Part shown: positions 9,641 through 19,172 of the stretch, piece after piece
How the letters are laid out: each line of letters opens with the position of its first letter
Position numbering within the stretch: the first letter of the stretch is position 1
DNA from: Candidatus Paralactobacillus gallistercoris
GTDB taxonomy: Bacteria; Bacillota; Bacilli; Lactobacillales; Lactobacillaceae
NCBI GenBank assembly: GCA_018883675.1
Contig: JAHLFS010000053.1
Coordinates: forward strand, 1 to 32,225
Length of the DNA stretch: 32,225 nucleotides
Direction: 5' to 3'
Program-made: the position numbers and the translations under genes
The notes under the pieces: model-generated
Databases searched by the model: none
What the model saw: only the letters and a program-made list of their open reading frames with translations
Told to the model about the DNA's origin: nothing

Positions 9641-10345
9641 TTATGCTCCTTTATTATCAGTAGTAGTTACATGAGCTGGTAATTGCCAATCAATCGGTTG
9701 CTCACCCCACTTTTGCAAAATAGCATTAGTGCGTGAAAACGGATGGGACCCAAAGAAACCATAATTAGCCGAAAATGGACTAGGATGTGCTGATGCAATG
9801 ACGGCGTTTTTAGTTTCATCAATTAACGGACGTTTTGCTTTTGCTGCTTTACCCCATAAGATAAAAACAACATGACCACGATCAGATAATGCTTTAATAG
9901 CCGCATCAGTTAATTGCTCCCAGCCTTTACCACGATGAGAAAAAGCTTGACCGCGTCGGACTGTAAGCACTGAATTTAATAGCAACACCCCTTGATCAGC
10001 CCAATGCTTTAAATAACCATGATTGACTGGTTTAATACCAAGATCATCTTGTAATTCTTTATAAATATTAACTAAAGATGGAGGTACTTTAACGCCAGGT
10101 TGTACAGCAAAACTAGCCCCTACTGCTTGATTCGGTTCATGATAAGGATCTTGACCTAAAATAACAACTTTCGTTTTAGCAAATGGTGTCCATTCAAAAG
10201 CTTGAAAAATATGATACATATCAGGATAGACTGTTTGCGTTTGATATTCATTTTTCAAAAATTGATGTAATTTTTGATAATATGGTTGATCAAATTGCTT
10301 TTGTAAAACTTGTTGCCAATCATTATGGATCAATACTTTAGACAT
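9641..10345 (-). CDS. ung: Uracil-DNA glycosylase, family 1
   Basis: [22 protein letters not shown]...[10 protein letters not shown]...[24 protein letters not shown]. Confidence 0.95.
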   Translation of the reverse strand: MSKVLIHNDWQQVLQKQFDQPYYQKLHQFLKNEYQTQTVYPDMYHIFQAFEWTPFAKTKVVILGQDPYHEPNQAVGASFAVQPGVKVPPSLVNIYKELQDDLGIKPVNHGYLKHWADQGVLLLNSVLTVRRGQAFSHRGKGWEQLTDAAIKALSDRGHVVFILWGKAAKAKRPLIDETKNAVIASAHPSPFSANYGFFGSHPFSRTNAILQKWGEQPIDWQLPAHVTTTDNKGA

Positions 10346-10410
10346 TAAAATACACTACCTCCAATTAAACATGCTAAATTAATTATAAAGGTTTATTTAG
10401 AAAGGAGGAA

Positions 10411-10920
10411 ATGATTATTATCAACTTATACTTAACTAATAATAACCAAGCAAGTAATGCTTATTTAATCACTAATCGCCAGCACCAGCCACAATACATG
10501 TTAACTGGTCGTTTAGGAATTAAAGGCAGCGGCTTTACCCTTTATGATATTGACAATCATACCTTAGGCACAATTATCCAACAAAACGTTACTTTATTTC
10601 CAACTTTCATTCTTAAAACAACTGCTAAACCGTTAAAATTATGGGATTGGCATTGGGGAAATTATCACTGGGGCTACTTAACTAATCACTGGTTTTTTTA
10701 TAAACGCGGAAACAGCTATCAAGTTTATCATCTTCATCATCAAGTCATGACGATTAATGAAGTAATAACTGTTTACGGCAGTAGTCTTCAAATTCAAATT
10801 ATTAAACCAAGTGATATCAATAATTGTCTACTATTAACAGCTGTTATCAATAGTTGGCAATTACCCAAACAGCGTGAGCGGCACTTACACTTTTTAACTA
10901 ACCGTTGTTATACTAATTAA
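10411..10920 (+). CDS. Hypothetical protein, possibly tubby-C/LURP-one-related (YxjI-like) fold
   Basis: 169-aa ORF with upstream AAAGGAGG. Pattern ...YMLTGRLGIKGSGFTLYDIDNHTLGTIIQQNVTLFPTFIL... resembles LOR-like proteins; the family call is tentative. Confidence 0.55.
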   Translation: MIIINLYLTNNNQASNAYLITNRQHQPQYMLTGRLGIKGSGFTLYDIDNHTLGTIIQQNVTLFPTFILKTTAKPLKLWDWHWGNYHWGYLTNHWFFYKRGNSYQVYHLHHQVMTINEVITVYGSSLQIQIIKPSDINNCLLLTAVINSWQLPKQRERHLHFLTNRCYTN

Positions 10921-11483
10921 AGTTGTTGCTGCATATGATTATAATAATGCGTCCCAATTGGTAATTCACCAACTTTGTGGTAACCAACGCGTTCATATAA
11001 ACGTTGGGCATTGGGGTTTTGTTGGTCAACATTTAAACTAACTAAATGATAATTATGTTGGTTAGCTAGTTGATTAACCGCTGCTAATAAACGTGTACCA
11101 ATGCCTCGGTTTTGATAACTTGGCAAAACGGCCAAGGTATCAAGATACCACTCATGCGGCCAAGCTTCACGATCATTAAAAAAGCGGGTATTTGCTGGTA
11201 AACCAACTAAAGGTAACAAAGTAGCTAAGGCATCATCAATGTGAGCTTCCGCTTCGGCGGGATAACTTACCGCAATACCAACGACTTTACCATCTTCCTC
11301 AGCTACTAATGTATGATGATAACTATAACGATAGGTAGTAGTGGTAAAAGCAGCAGTTAGTAGTTTAAACAGGTCAGCTGTAGAAATTTGTTGCAGTGAT
11401 GCTAATTCCATCTCATCAAAAACAATTTTTACTAATGGCAAAACGGCTTGCGCATCAGCAGGACGTGCAGAACGAATAATCAT
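10917..11483 (-). CDS. GNAT family N-acetyltransferase
   Basis: WYLDTLAVLPSYQNRGIGTRLLAAVNQLA...LNVDQQNPNAQRLYERVGYHKVGE. Confidence 0.9.
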   Translation of the reverse strand: MIIRSARPADAQAVLPLVKIVFDEMELASLQQISTADLFKLLTAAFTTTTYRYSYHHTLVAEEDGKVVGIAVSYPAEAEAHIDDALATLLPLVGLPANTRFFNDREAWPHEWYLDTLAVLPSYQNRGIGTRLLAAVNQLANQHNYHLVSLNVDQQNPNAQRLYERVGYHKVGELPIGTHYYNHMQQQL

Positions 11484-11762
11484 TTTTTAATAACCTACTT
11501 TCTTTTTTATAATTATACTAAACAAATAATTCGCTAAAAAAGCATAATTATCTTGCAATTTTTTAAAAAAGTCTTTATTGTAACATACTAGAAATATTTT
11601 TACCAAACCATTACACTTATTAATTAGATTAATTTATAAAATATCGTCATTTTGCGGTAAAATATTTAAAGGTTGGAATCATCGCCTCGTGGAACAAGGA
11701 CACCATATGACGGTGGTTTTATTTTATACGTAATTTATATAAATGAAGGAGCGTACTGAACT

Positions 11763-12827
11763 TTGAAAGTAACTTTTAAAGATGTTTCCCTTTCCTACGA
11801 TGGTAAAAAAACAATTCTTAAGGACATTAATTTTGTTATTCCTGAAGGATCATTAGTTTGTTTACTAGGCCCAAGTGGTGGTGGTAAATCAACAACGTTA
11901 AACCTTATTTCTGGTTTGATTACCCCAACTTCAGGTCACATCTTCTTCAACGACACTGATGTTTCTAAAAAAGATGCTTTAAGTCGTAAAGTTGGAATGG
12001 TATTCCAAAACTATGCTCTTTATCCACACTTAACCATTTTAGATAACATTGCTTTTCCACTTAAAATGCAAAAAGTGCCTAAAGAAAAACGTTACGAAAC
12101 CGCACGGAAATTAGCCAAATTAGTGCATGTTGACGACCAATTAAACAAAAAACCGGGTGAATTATCAGGTGGTCAACAACAACGGGTGGCTATTGCCCGT
12201 GCGTTAGCTAAAAAACCAAGTATCTTATTACTTGATGAACCATTATCAAATCTAGATGCGCGTTTACGAATTGAAATGCGTAGCGAAATTCGTCGTATTC
12301 AAAAAGAAACCCATATCACAACGGTTTTTGTTACTCATGATCAAGAAGAAGCTTTACATATCGCCGATTACATCATGGTGCTTAATCATGGTAAAATCCA
12401 ACAATTCAGTACACCTGATGATCTTTATGATCATCCTGCCAATGACTTTGTTGCTAAGTTTATTGGTGAACCAGTTATTAATACCCTACCAATTACTACT
12501 TTTGGTCATGACCTTGATGGTATTATTCCTGATGATATTCTTAGCCAAGCCGCTACTGTTGGCATTCGTTCAGAAGCAATTACACCATACGATGATAAAC
12601 CAATCTTAACTAAGTTAACTGGAAAGATTATTGATAACGAAAAATATGGTCGTGAAAATACTACCAAGATTGACTATAACGGCCAAACATTAGTTACTAC
12701 TGAAATGGCAAATATTGATGCTAAAGTTGGCGAAGAAATTGCCTTCAATGTTACCAAGAGTGGTTTCTTCTTATTTGATGAAAACGGGAAAACGATTTAT
12801 GGCGAGGCGAAAAAAGTAAATGATTAA
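11763..12827 (+). CDS. ABC transporter ATP-binding protein, UgpC/MsmK type (TTG start)
   Basis: Walker A GPSGGGKST, signature LSGGQQQR, Walker B ILLLDEPLSNLDA, C-terminal TOBE-like region. Confidence 0.93.
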   Translation: MKVTFKDVSLSYDGKKTILKDINFVIPEGSLVCLLGPSGGGKSTTLNLISGLITPTSGHIFFNDTDVSKKDALSRKVGMVFQNYALYPHLTILDNIAFPLKMQKVPKEKRYETARKLAKLVHVDDQLNKKPGELSGGQQQRVAIARALAKKPSILLLDEPLSNLDARLRIEMRSEIRRIQKETHITTVFVTHDQEEALHIADYIMVLNHGKIQQFSTPDDLYDHPANDFVAKFIGEPVINTLPITTFGHDLDGIIPDDILSQAATVGIRSEAITPYDDKPILTKLTGKIIDNEKYGRENTTKIDYNGQTLVTTEMANIDAKVGEEIAFNVTKSGFFLFDENGKTIYGEAKKVND

Positions 12828-13713
12828 TGAAAAACCAACATTTAAATCAACATTAAAAGCATTTTTATACTTATTACCAATGTTGGTAATTACAATTACT
12901 TTTAACATTTATCCAATTATTAACTCGTTTTTAATGAGTTTTTATACTAAGTATGATTTCTTTACCAATAAAGTATATCAAATGGGGTTTGGTAACTTCG
13001 TCTACTTATGGCATGATCCTAACTTTCATTTAGCGGTTCGGAATACGTTGATTTTTGTATTAGGCGTTGTGCCAGCGACGGTAGTTATTTCGCTAGTAAT
13101 TGCACTTTTACTTAATAAAATTAAGTTTTTATCTAGTTTATTCCGCACCATTTATTTCTTACCATTTGTTACTAGTACGGTTGCCATCGCAATGGTTTGG
13201 AACTGGATTTACAATTCTAATTACGGTTTATTAAATTACTTCTTAGGATTATTTGGTATTCATCCGATTAACTGGTTGACTAATCCGCACTATGCAATGA
13301 TTGCTTTAATTATTATGAGTATTTGGAAAGGATTAGGTTTTAACATTATTCTTTTCCTTGTCGGTATTAATAATATTGACAAAACATACTATGAAGCAGC
13401 TGCTATTGATGGTGCTAATGCTTGGCAACAATTTCGGTATATTACTTTACCATTACTATCTCCGATTACTTTCTTAGTAACGGTTAATGGTATTATTGAA
13501 AACTTCAAAGTATTCGATGGTATTTATGCGTTATTCCAAGGAACACCAGGGCCAAGTAACTCATGCTTAACGCTGGTTTACTACTTATATAATAAGTTCT
13601 ACACTGAATGGCAATATGGCGTTGCCGCTGCAAGTGGGGTGGTATTATTCTTCCTCATCCTATTAGTAACCATTTTGCAATTCTGGTATTCTCGTAAACA
13701 TGTTCATTATTAA
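12820..13713 (+). CDS. Carbohydrate/glycerol-3-phosphate-type ABC permease (UgpA-like)
   Basis: Six-TM permease with EAAAIDGANAWQQFRYITLPLLSP EAA motif; overlaps the ATPase gene by 8 nt. Confidence 0.92.
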   Translation: MINEKPTFKSTLKAFLYLLPMLVITITFNIYPIINSFLMSFYTKYDFFTNKVYQMGFGNFVYLWHDPNFHLAVRNTLIFVLGVVPATVVISLVIALLLNKIKFLSSLFRTIYFLPFVTSTVAIAMVWNWIYNSNYGLLNYFLGLFGIHPINWLTNPHYAMIALIIMSIWKGLGFNIILFLVGINNIDKTYYEAAAIDGANAWQQFRYITLPLLSPITFLVTVNGIIENFKVFDGIYALFQGTPGPSNSCLTLVYYLYNKFYTEWQYGVAAASGVVLFFLILLVTILQFWYSRKHVHY

Positions 13714-13732
13714 TTGAGTAAGGAGACGCATA

Positions 13733-14566
13733 ATGAAATTACGTACAAAGCAAATTATTAGTAAAATTCTAATTTATGCAATCGTCATTTTAGGGGCAAT
13801 CACGATGTTAATTCCCTTCTTTTGGATGATTTCAACATCACTAAAATCTGGTCCGGAAACAATTAAAATTCCACCCATTTGGATTCCCAAAGTTTTCCGC
13901 TGGTCAAACTATGTAGCTGCTTGGCATGCTGCTCCTTTTGGACAATATTTTATTAATAGTATTATCGTCACGGTTGTTACTACCGTTGGGCAATTATTCA
14001 CGAGTATTTTGGCAGCATTCGCCTTTTCAAAATTAAAGTTTTGGGGTAAGAACGTTATCTTTATGATTTTCCTAGGTACTATGATGATTCCTAGCGAAAT
14101 GTTAATTATTCCTAACTTTGTAACCTTATCACGAATGCATTTGATTAACACTTATCCAGCTTTAATCTTGCCGTACTTAGCTAGCTTCTTTACAGTATTC
14201 ACATTACGGCAAGCCTTTCAAGCTGTTCCTGATCAAATTTATTATGCTGCTAAAATCGATGGTGCTTCTGATTGGCGTTTCTTATGGAAAATTTTAGTAC
14301 CTTTATCTAAATCTTCCATTACTGCTGTTACAGTTTTACAAGTTATTAGTTGTTGGAATGCCTTTATGTGGCCATTAATTGTTACTAACAGTAATGCCAT
14401 GCGGACATTACCAGTTGGTTTACAAGCCTTCACAACTGATGCGGGTACAACTTACCAATTATTAATGGCAGCATCAACTTTTGTTATTATTCCAATGGTT
14501 ATCTTATACTTATTCTTGCAAAAATACATTATTGCGGGAATTTCTAAAGCTGGGTTAAAAGGGTAA
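13733..14566 (+). CDS. Carbohydrate/glycerol-3-phosphate-type ABC permease (UgpE-like)
   Basis: Permease with YYAAKIDGASDWRFLWKILVPLSK EAA motif; SD TAAGGAG upstream. Confidence 0.92.
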   Translation: MKLRTKQIISKILIYAIVILGAITMLIPFFWMISTSLKSGPETIKIPPIWIPKVFRWSNYVAAWHAAPFGQYFINSIIVTVVTTVGQLFTSILAAFAFSKLKFWGKNVIFMIFLGTMMIPSEMLIIPNFVTLSRMHLINTYPALILPYLASFFTVFTLRQAFQAVPDQIYYAAKIDGASDWRFLWKILVPLSKSSITAVTVLQVISCWNAFMWPLIVTNSNAMRTLPVGLQAFTTDAGTTYQLLMAASTFVIIPMVILYLFLQKYIIAGISKAGLKG

Positions 14567-14572
14567 AAATAA

Positions 14573-15852
14573 ATGAGGAACAAACGTCATTACTTAATCT
14601 TGGCATTATGTTTAGTTAGTGTGCTATTAAGTGCATGTCACTTACAACGCAAGCATGATGAAGAAGTTGCTAGTGAAAAAACCGTAACAACCATTACTTT
14701 TTTAAATGCGATGCACGGAGCACAGCAACAAGCACTTAATAAAATGATTAAAACATTTAATAATTCACAACAACAATACCGGGTTATTAGTGAACCAGTA
14801 CGTGATTATTATGCAGTCGATCAAAAAATTTACCGGTTATTGCGCAAGTACCCTACACTAATGTGCCAAGTTATGTTAATGATAAGTTACTAGTTCCGTT
14901 TGATGAAGATATGTTTGATGGTAAACATCGCTTATCAACTAGTGATTTTAATGATATTTATCCCGAATTTTTAAAAAATACTAAGTATGATAATAAGTAT
15001 TATTCAATTCCCTTTAGTAAATCAGTACAAATTCTTTACTACAATAAACACTTACTTAATAAATATCATCTTAGTGTGCCTCATGATTGGCATGATTTTC
15101 AAAAAATGCGGCATAAATTACCACATAATGTTGTTTTAGTTAGTTGCAATAAATCACTAGCACCCGAATACACTGCTTTATCAAAAGCAGCCGGCACATA
15201 TCCGGTAAATGCAGCACTCAAGGCTAATATTACTGATCAAGCTTCATATGAAGCTGCTAATACGTTAGCCACATTAGCCAAACAAAAAGCAATTACCCTG
15301 CCTAAAGGAAATTACGGTGATCAATTATTTAAAGATGGCAAAGCGGTTTTTTACATTGGTTCATCAACAGTAATTGCTAATATGCGCGGTGCTCATTTTA
15401 AATGGAGTACAGCACCATTACCAATGTTTCATAACCACCAGGCAACCACAATTGGTGGTAACAATATCGTCATGTTTAATAGTGCTACACCGCAGCAACG
15501 ACAAGGGGCATGGGCTTTTATTAGTTATTTAATTAGTGAACGTGGTAATTTGCAATGGACCCAAGCAACCGGTTATTTACCTATTCGTAAGTCAGTAGCA
15601 GCCAGCAAACCATATCACAATTTCTTGCAACAATATCCTTACTATCAAGCTGGGATTACTTCATTGCAATTTGCTTCGCAAACACCGGCTTTTAACGGTT
15701 ATGAAACTTTTTATCAGTTAGAAAAGCAAATGTTACAAAAAATCGTTACTAAGCATGTTGATATTAGGCAACAATTACAAATATTACAAAACAAAACGAT
15801 TAATATTTTGAAAAAAATAATTCACAATAAAAATAACCGTGATGTTAATTAA
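14573..15852 (+). pseudogene. Extracellular solute-binding lipoprotein (UgpB-like), frameshifted near 14822-14830
   Basis: N-terminus with lipobox LLSAC and TTITFLNAMHGAQQQALNKMIKTFNNSQQQYRV...DQK in one frame; NLPVIAQVPYTNVPSYVNDKLLVPFDEDMF... in another, with ~8 expected residues missing at the junction. Confidence 0.85.
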
Positions 15853-15869
15853 CATCACGGTTATTTTTT
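15829..15869. terminator. Bidirectional Rho-independent terminator
   Basis: Near-perfect palindrome AAAAATAACCGTGATGTTAATTAACATCACGGTTATTTTT spanning the solute-binding-protein stop codon. Confidence 0.9.
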
Positions 15870-16344
15870 ACCAACGGTTTTTAATAACACGCTCCATCTC
15901 GCGATCTTGCGCACGCCGTTTCAAAGTTTCACGCTTATCATATTCATGTTTCCCTTGGGCAACACCCAAAGAAACCTTGGCAAAACCATGTTTTAAGTAA
16001 ACGCTAAGTGGTACTAAAGTAATTCCTTTATTTTGGGTAATACCGGCTAATTTGGCAATTTCCTTTTTATGAAGTAACAATTTACGATTGCGCAACGGAT
16101 CAACATTAAATTGGTTACCTTCTTTATATGGACTAATATGCACATTTTCAAGCCATACTTGACCACGTTTTACTTGTGCAAAACCATCACGTAAATTAAT
16201 TTTACCCGCACGGACTGATTTAATTTCTGTCCCTGTTAAAGCAATTCCCGCTTCATAGGTATTCAAAATATTATAATCATGACGGGCCTTTTTATTTTGC
16301 GCTAATAAATTTTGCGGCTTTTGTTTTGTTTTCTTTTTTGCCAT
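15868..16344 (-). CDS. smpB: SsrA-binding protein SmpB (likely start at ATG 16344, not 16356)
   Basis: [57 protein letters not shown]...[12 protein letters not shown]. Confidence 0.96.
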   Translation of the reverse strand: MAKKKTKQKPQNLLAQNKKARHDYNILNTYEAGIALTGTEIKSVRAGKINLRDGFAQVKRGQVWLENVHISPYKEGNQFNVDPLRNRKLLLHKKEIAKLAGITQNKGITLVPLSVYLKHGFAKVSLGVAQGKHEYDKRETLKRRAQDREMERVIKNRW

Positions 16345-16375
16345 TAAAATCACCAAACCTTATTTCAAAAGCTAA

Positions 16376-18715
16376 TTAGTGTTTTTGATGTTGGCCATGT
16401 TGAATATGAATTTGATTAAATGGACGTTTGCCGCGCCGTTTATTACCACTACGGTTATTACGCCGCGGTTTATTATTATCATTACGACTTGGCATTGGCC
16501 GCCGCCGTTTACTATGATCAACTAATTTGCCTAAATCACTGGTTGGCGCATTTTCTGGATCGACTAATGAAAAATCAATTTCATGTGCATCAACATCAAC
16601 CCGATCTAATTTTACCTTAACTGGTTGCCCAATTCTAAAGGTACGCTTAGTATGTTCCCCAACTAATGCCATTTGACTTTCAACAAAATCATAGTAGTCA
16701 TCAGTCATATTAGAAATATGCACTAAACCTTCAACGGTATTTGGCAAAGTAACAAACATACCAAAACTAGTGGTTGAACCAACAACGGCATCAAATTCTT
16801 GACCTACTTTATCGGCCATAAATTCAGCCTTCTTCAAGTCATCATTGTCACGTTCAGCATCGACAGCCACCCGTTCACGAGTTGAACTTTGTTCCGCAAC
16901 ATCTGGTAATTGCATTTGCCAAGTTTGCTTTACTTCAGGTGAAGTACCTTGTTCTAAATAACTATGAATCATCCGGTGACCAAATAAGTCAGGGTAACGC
17001 CGAATTGGTGAAGTAAAGTGTGTGTAATACTTAGCTGCTAAACCAAAATGCCCTAGTAATTCATCAGAATAATGGGCTTGCTTCATACTCCGCAAAGCCA
17101 TCGTCGTTACTAATGCTTCTTCTGGTGTACCTGCCACTTGCGTCAAAATATCTTGTAAGGTTTTTGATTTAACTGGTCCTTTACCATGTTTAACGACAAC
17201 ACCAAAACTAGATACAAATTCAATGAAATCATGCAATTTTTCTTCATCTGGTGTTTCATGAACCCGATAAATAAAAGGTACATGCATTTTATAAAAGTGT
17301 TCAGCAACGGTTTCGTTAGCAGCTAACATGAATGATTCAATCATCCGTTCAGCAATGCCACGGTGCCGTAAAACAATATCAATAGGATGACCTTCTTCAT
17401 CACAAATGATTTTAGCTTCGTCTTCTTCAAAATCAATCGCACCACGCGCATGCCGCATATTAGCTAAGATTTCATGCAATTCAGCCATTGCATGGAACAT
17501 TGGCAATAATTTTTGATAGCGTGCTTCTAATTCAGGATCATGTTCTTCCAAAATTTTATTAACGTTATTATAGGTCATACGTTCAGTTGAGCGAATGACG
17601 CTTGGAAAAATGTCGTGAGCTACAACGTTACCTGCTTGGTCAATTTCCATTTCACAAGTTAAAGCTAACCGTTCAACATGTGGGTTTAAAGAACAAATAC
17701 CATTTGATAATTTAAATGGTAACATCGGAATAACCCGGTCAGTTAAGTAAACACTAGTACCGCGTTCGTAAGCATCACGGTCCAATGGTGAACCAGGCGT
17801 AACGTAATGGCTAACATCAGCAATATGAACACCTAAATGAAAATGGCCATTATCCATCTTCCAAACATTAACCGCATCGTCAAAGTCTTTGGAATCATCA
17901 CCATCAATAGTTACTACATATTGATCAGTTAAATCACGACGGCCAACTTTTTCTTCAGGTAATACTTCGTCAGGAATAGCTTCTGCTTGGGCCATGGCTT
18001 CTTCAGAAAAATCAACGGTAATATCATGTTGTTCAACAATCGTCATGATATCGACGCCAGGTTCGTTCTTGTTACCTAAAATTTGCGTTGCGATCCCACG
18101 TAACATATCAGGATGTTGTGCACTCAAATAATGAGTAATTTCAGCAACAACAATATCGCCTTGTTGTGGTTCAATACCAGTATCATCTAATAATAATGAA
18201 TACTTGCTTAACTTCTTTTGATGACTTGTTATTACTCCTAATTTACCAGTCCGGCGTGTTTTTTCAGCAGTAAATGGTACAAATTCACCTACTAAACGGG
18301 TAATTTTATGGGAAATAATCGCAATGATTACCCCTTCAGCACCACGATCATCATCTGCTTTTGCTTGCCGTGTAATCAATGTCTTAACTGTATCGCCATC
18401 TAAAGCATAATTAGTAGCAACCGGCGGGATAAAAATGTCCTTTTCCTTTTTTTCAGGATCGAAATTGACAAAACCAAAGCCACGATCATTAGCGTGGAAT
18501 TCACCTTCAACGATATTAGCTGGTTGGGCTAATTTAAAATTACCATCTTCAACACTAAGAATGCCATTTTCAATCATTTCATTTAGAATGGGCATCAAAT
18601 CTTTGGTATTACGGAGATCTAAGGCCTGCTTCAAAGCAGTAACCGTATGCGGTTGATCTTCATGTAAAACGATTTGTGATAAGATCATTGCACGTAATTG
18701 TGATAAATCTAACAT
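16376..18715 (-). CDS. rnr: Ribonuclease R
   Basis: RNB motif TIDGDDSKDFDDAV, HYTHFTSPIRRYPDL, S1 domain, basic C-terminal tail. Confidence 0.97.
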   Translation of the reverse strand: MLDLSQLRAMILSQIVLHEDQPHTVTALKQALDLRNTKDLMPILNEMIENGILSVEDGNFKLAQPANIVEGEFHANDRGFGFVNFDPEKKEKDIFIPPVATNYALDGDTVKTLITRQAKADDDRGAEGVIIAIISHKITRLVGEFVPFTAEKTRRTGKLGVITSHQKKLSKYSLLLDDTGIEPQQGDIVVAEITHYLSAQHPDMLRGIATQILGNKNEPGVDIMTIVEQHDITVDFSEEAMAQAEAIPDEVLPEEKVGRRDLTDQYVVTIDGDDSKDFDDAVNVWKMDNGHFHLGVHIADVSHYVTPGSPLDRDAYERGTSVYLTDRVIPMLPFKLSNGICSLNPHVERLALTCEMEIDQAGNVVAHDIFPSVIRSTERMTYNNVNKILEEHDPELEARYQKLLPMFHAMAELHEILANMRHARGAIDFEEDEAKIICDEEGHPIDIVLRHRGIAERMIESFMLAANETVAEHFYKMHVPFIYRVHETPDEEKLHDFIEFVSSFGVVVKHGKGPVKSKTLQDILTQVAGTPEEALVTTMALRSMKQAHYSDELLGHFGLAAKYYTHFTSPIRRYPDLFGHRMIHSYLEQGTSPEVKQTWQMQLPDVAEQSSTRERVAVDAERDNDDLKKAEFMADKVGQEFDAVVGSTTSFGMFVTLPNTVEGLVHISNMTDDYYDFVESQMALVGEHTKRTFRIGQPVKVKLDRVDVDAHEIDFSLVDPENAPTSDLGKLVDHSKRRRPMPSRNDNNKPRRNNRSGNKRRGKRPFNQIHIQHGQHQKH

Positions 18716-18780
18716 TTAAGCACCTCTTTCTACCAAAATATGGTTTTATTTCTTTAAATAATATGTATTTTCAATTCAAT

Positions 18781-18816
18781 AAAAAAGAGACTAGTAAATA
18801 AATTCACCAGTCTCAA
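18781..18816 (-). terminator. Rho-independent terminator between secG and rnr
   Basis: GAGACTGGTgaatttatttACTAGTCTCTTTTTT on the minus strand. Confidence 0.8.
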
Positions 18817-18863
18817 ATTATTTTTAATATTTAACTCAAGACTTTGTCATATATGGCAGCAAT

Positions 18864-19100
18864 CTAATGCGATGACAAGTAAGCTAACCAAATGGCAAAG
18901 ACAAAAAACAGAATTCCTAAAACAACGGTTACACGTTCCATAACTGCTTCAAAGCCACGCGACTTTTGTTTGCCGAAAAGATCAGCCGCACCACCAGACA
19001 AAGCACTTAATGCGTCTTGTTGTTTACTTGGTTGGATCAATACTGCAATAATAATTAAAATTGCATCAATGATTAAAAGCGTCTGAACAACACTATACAA
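18864..19100 (-). CDS. secG: Preprotein translocase subunit SecG
   Basis: 78 aa, two TMs, IQPSKQQDALSALSGGAADLFGKQKSRGFEAVMERVT. Confidence 0.93.
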   Translation of the reverse strand: MYSVVQTLLIIDAILIIIAVLIQPSKQQDALSALSGGAADLFGKQKSRGFEAVMERVTVVLGILFFVFAIWLAYLSSH

Positions 19101-19172
19101 AGCGCTCGCTCCTTTAATTACTGTTACTTTGATAATAACATATTACTATAATGCAAACAAGTAAACATCACA

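Noticed and set aside
11700-11730. T-box leader upstream of the ABC importer
   Set aside because: GACGGTGGTTTT only superficially resembles the T-box GGTGGNACCGCG motif; no Stem I features found.
12256-12609. 117-aa + strand ORF within the ABC ATPase gene
   Set aside because: Out-of-frame overlap with a clear UgpC-type ATPase.
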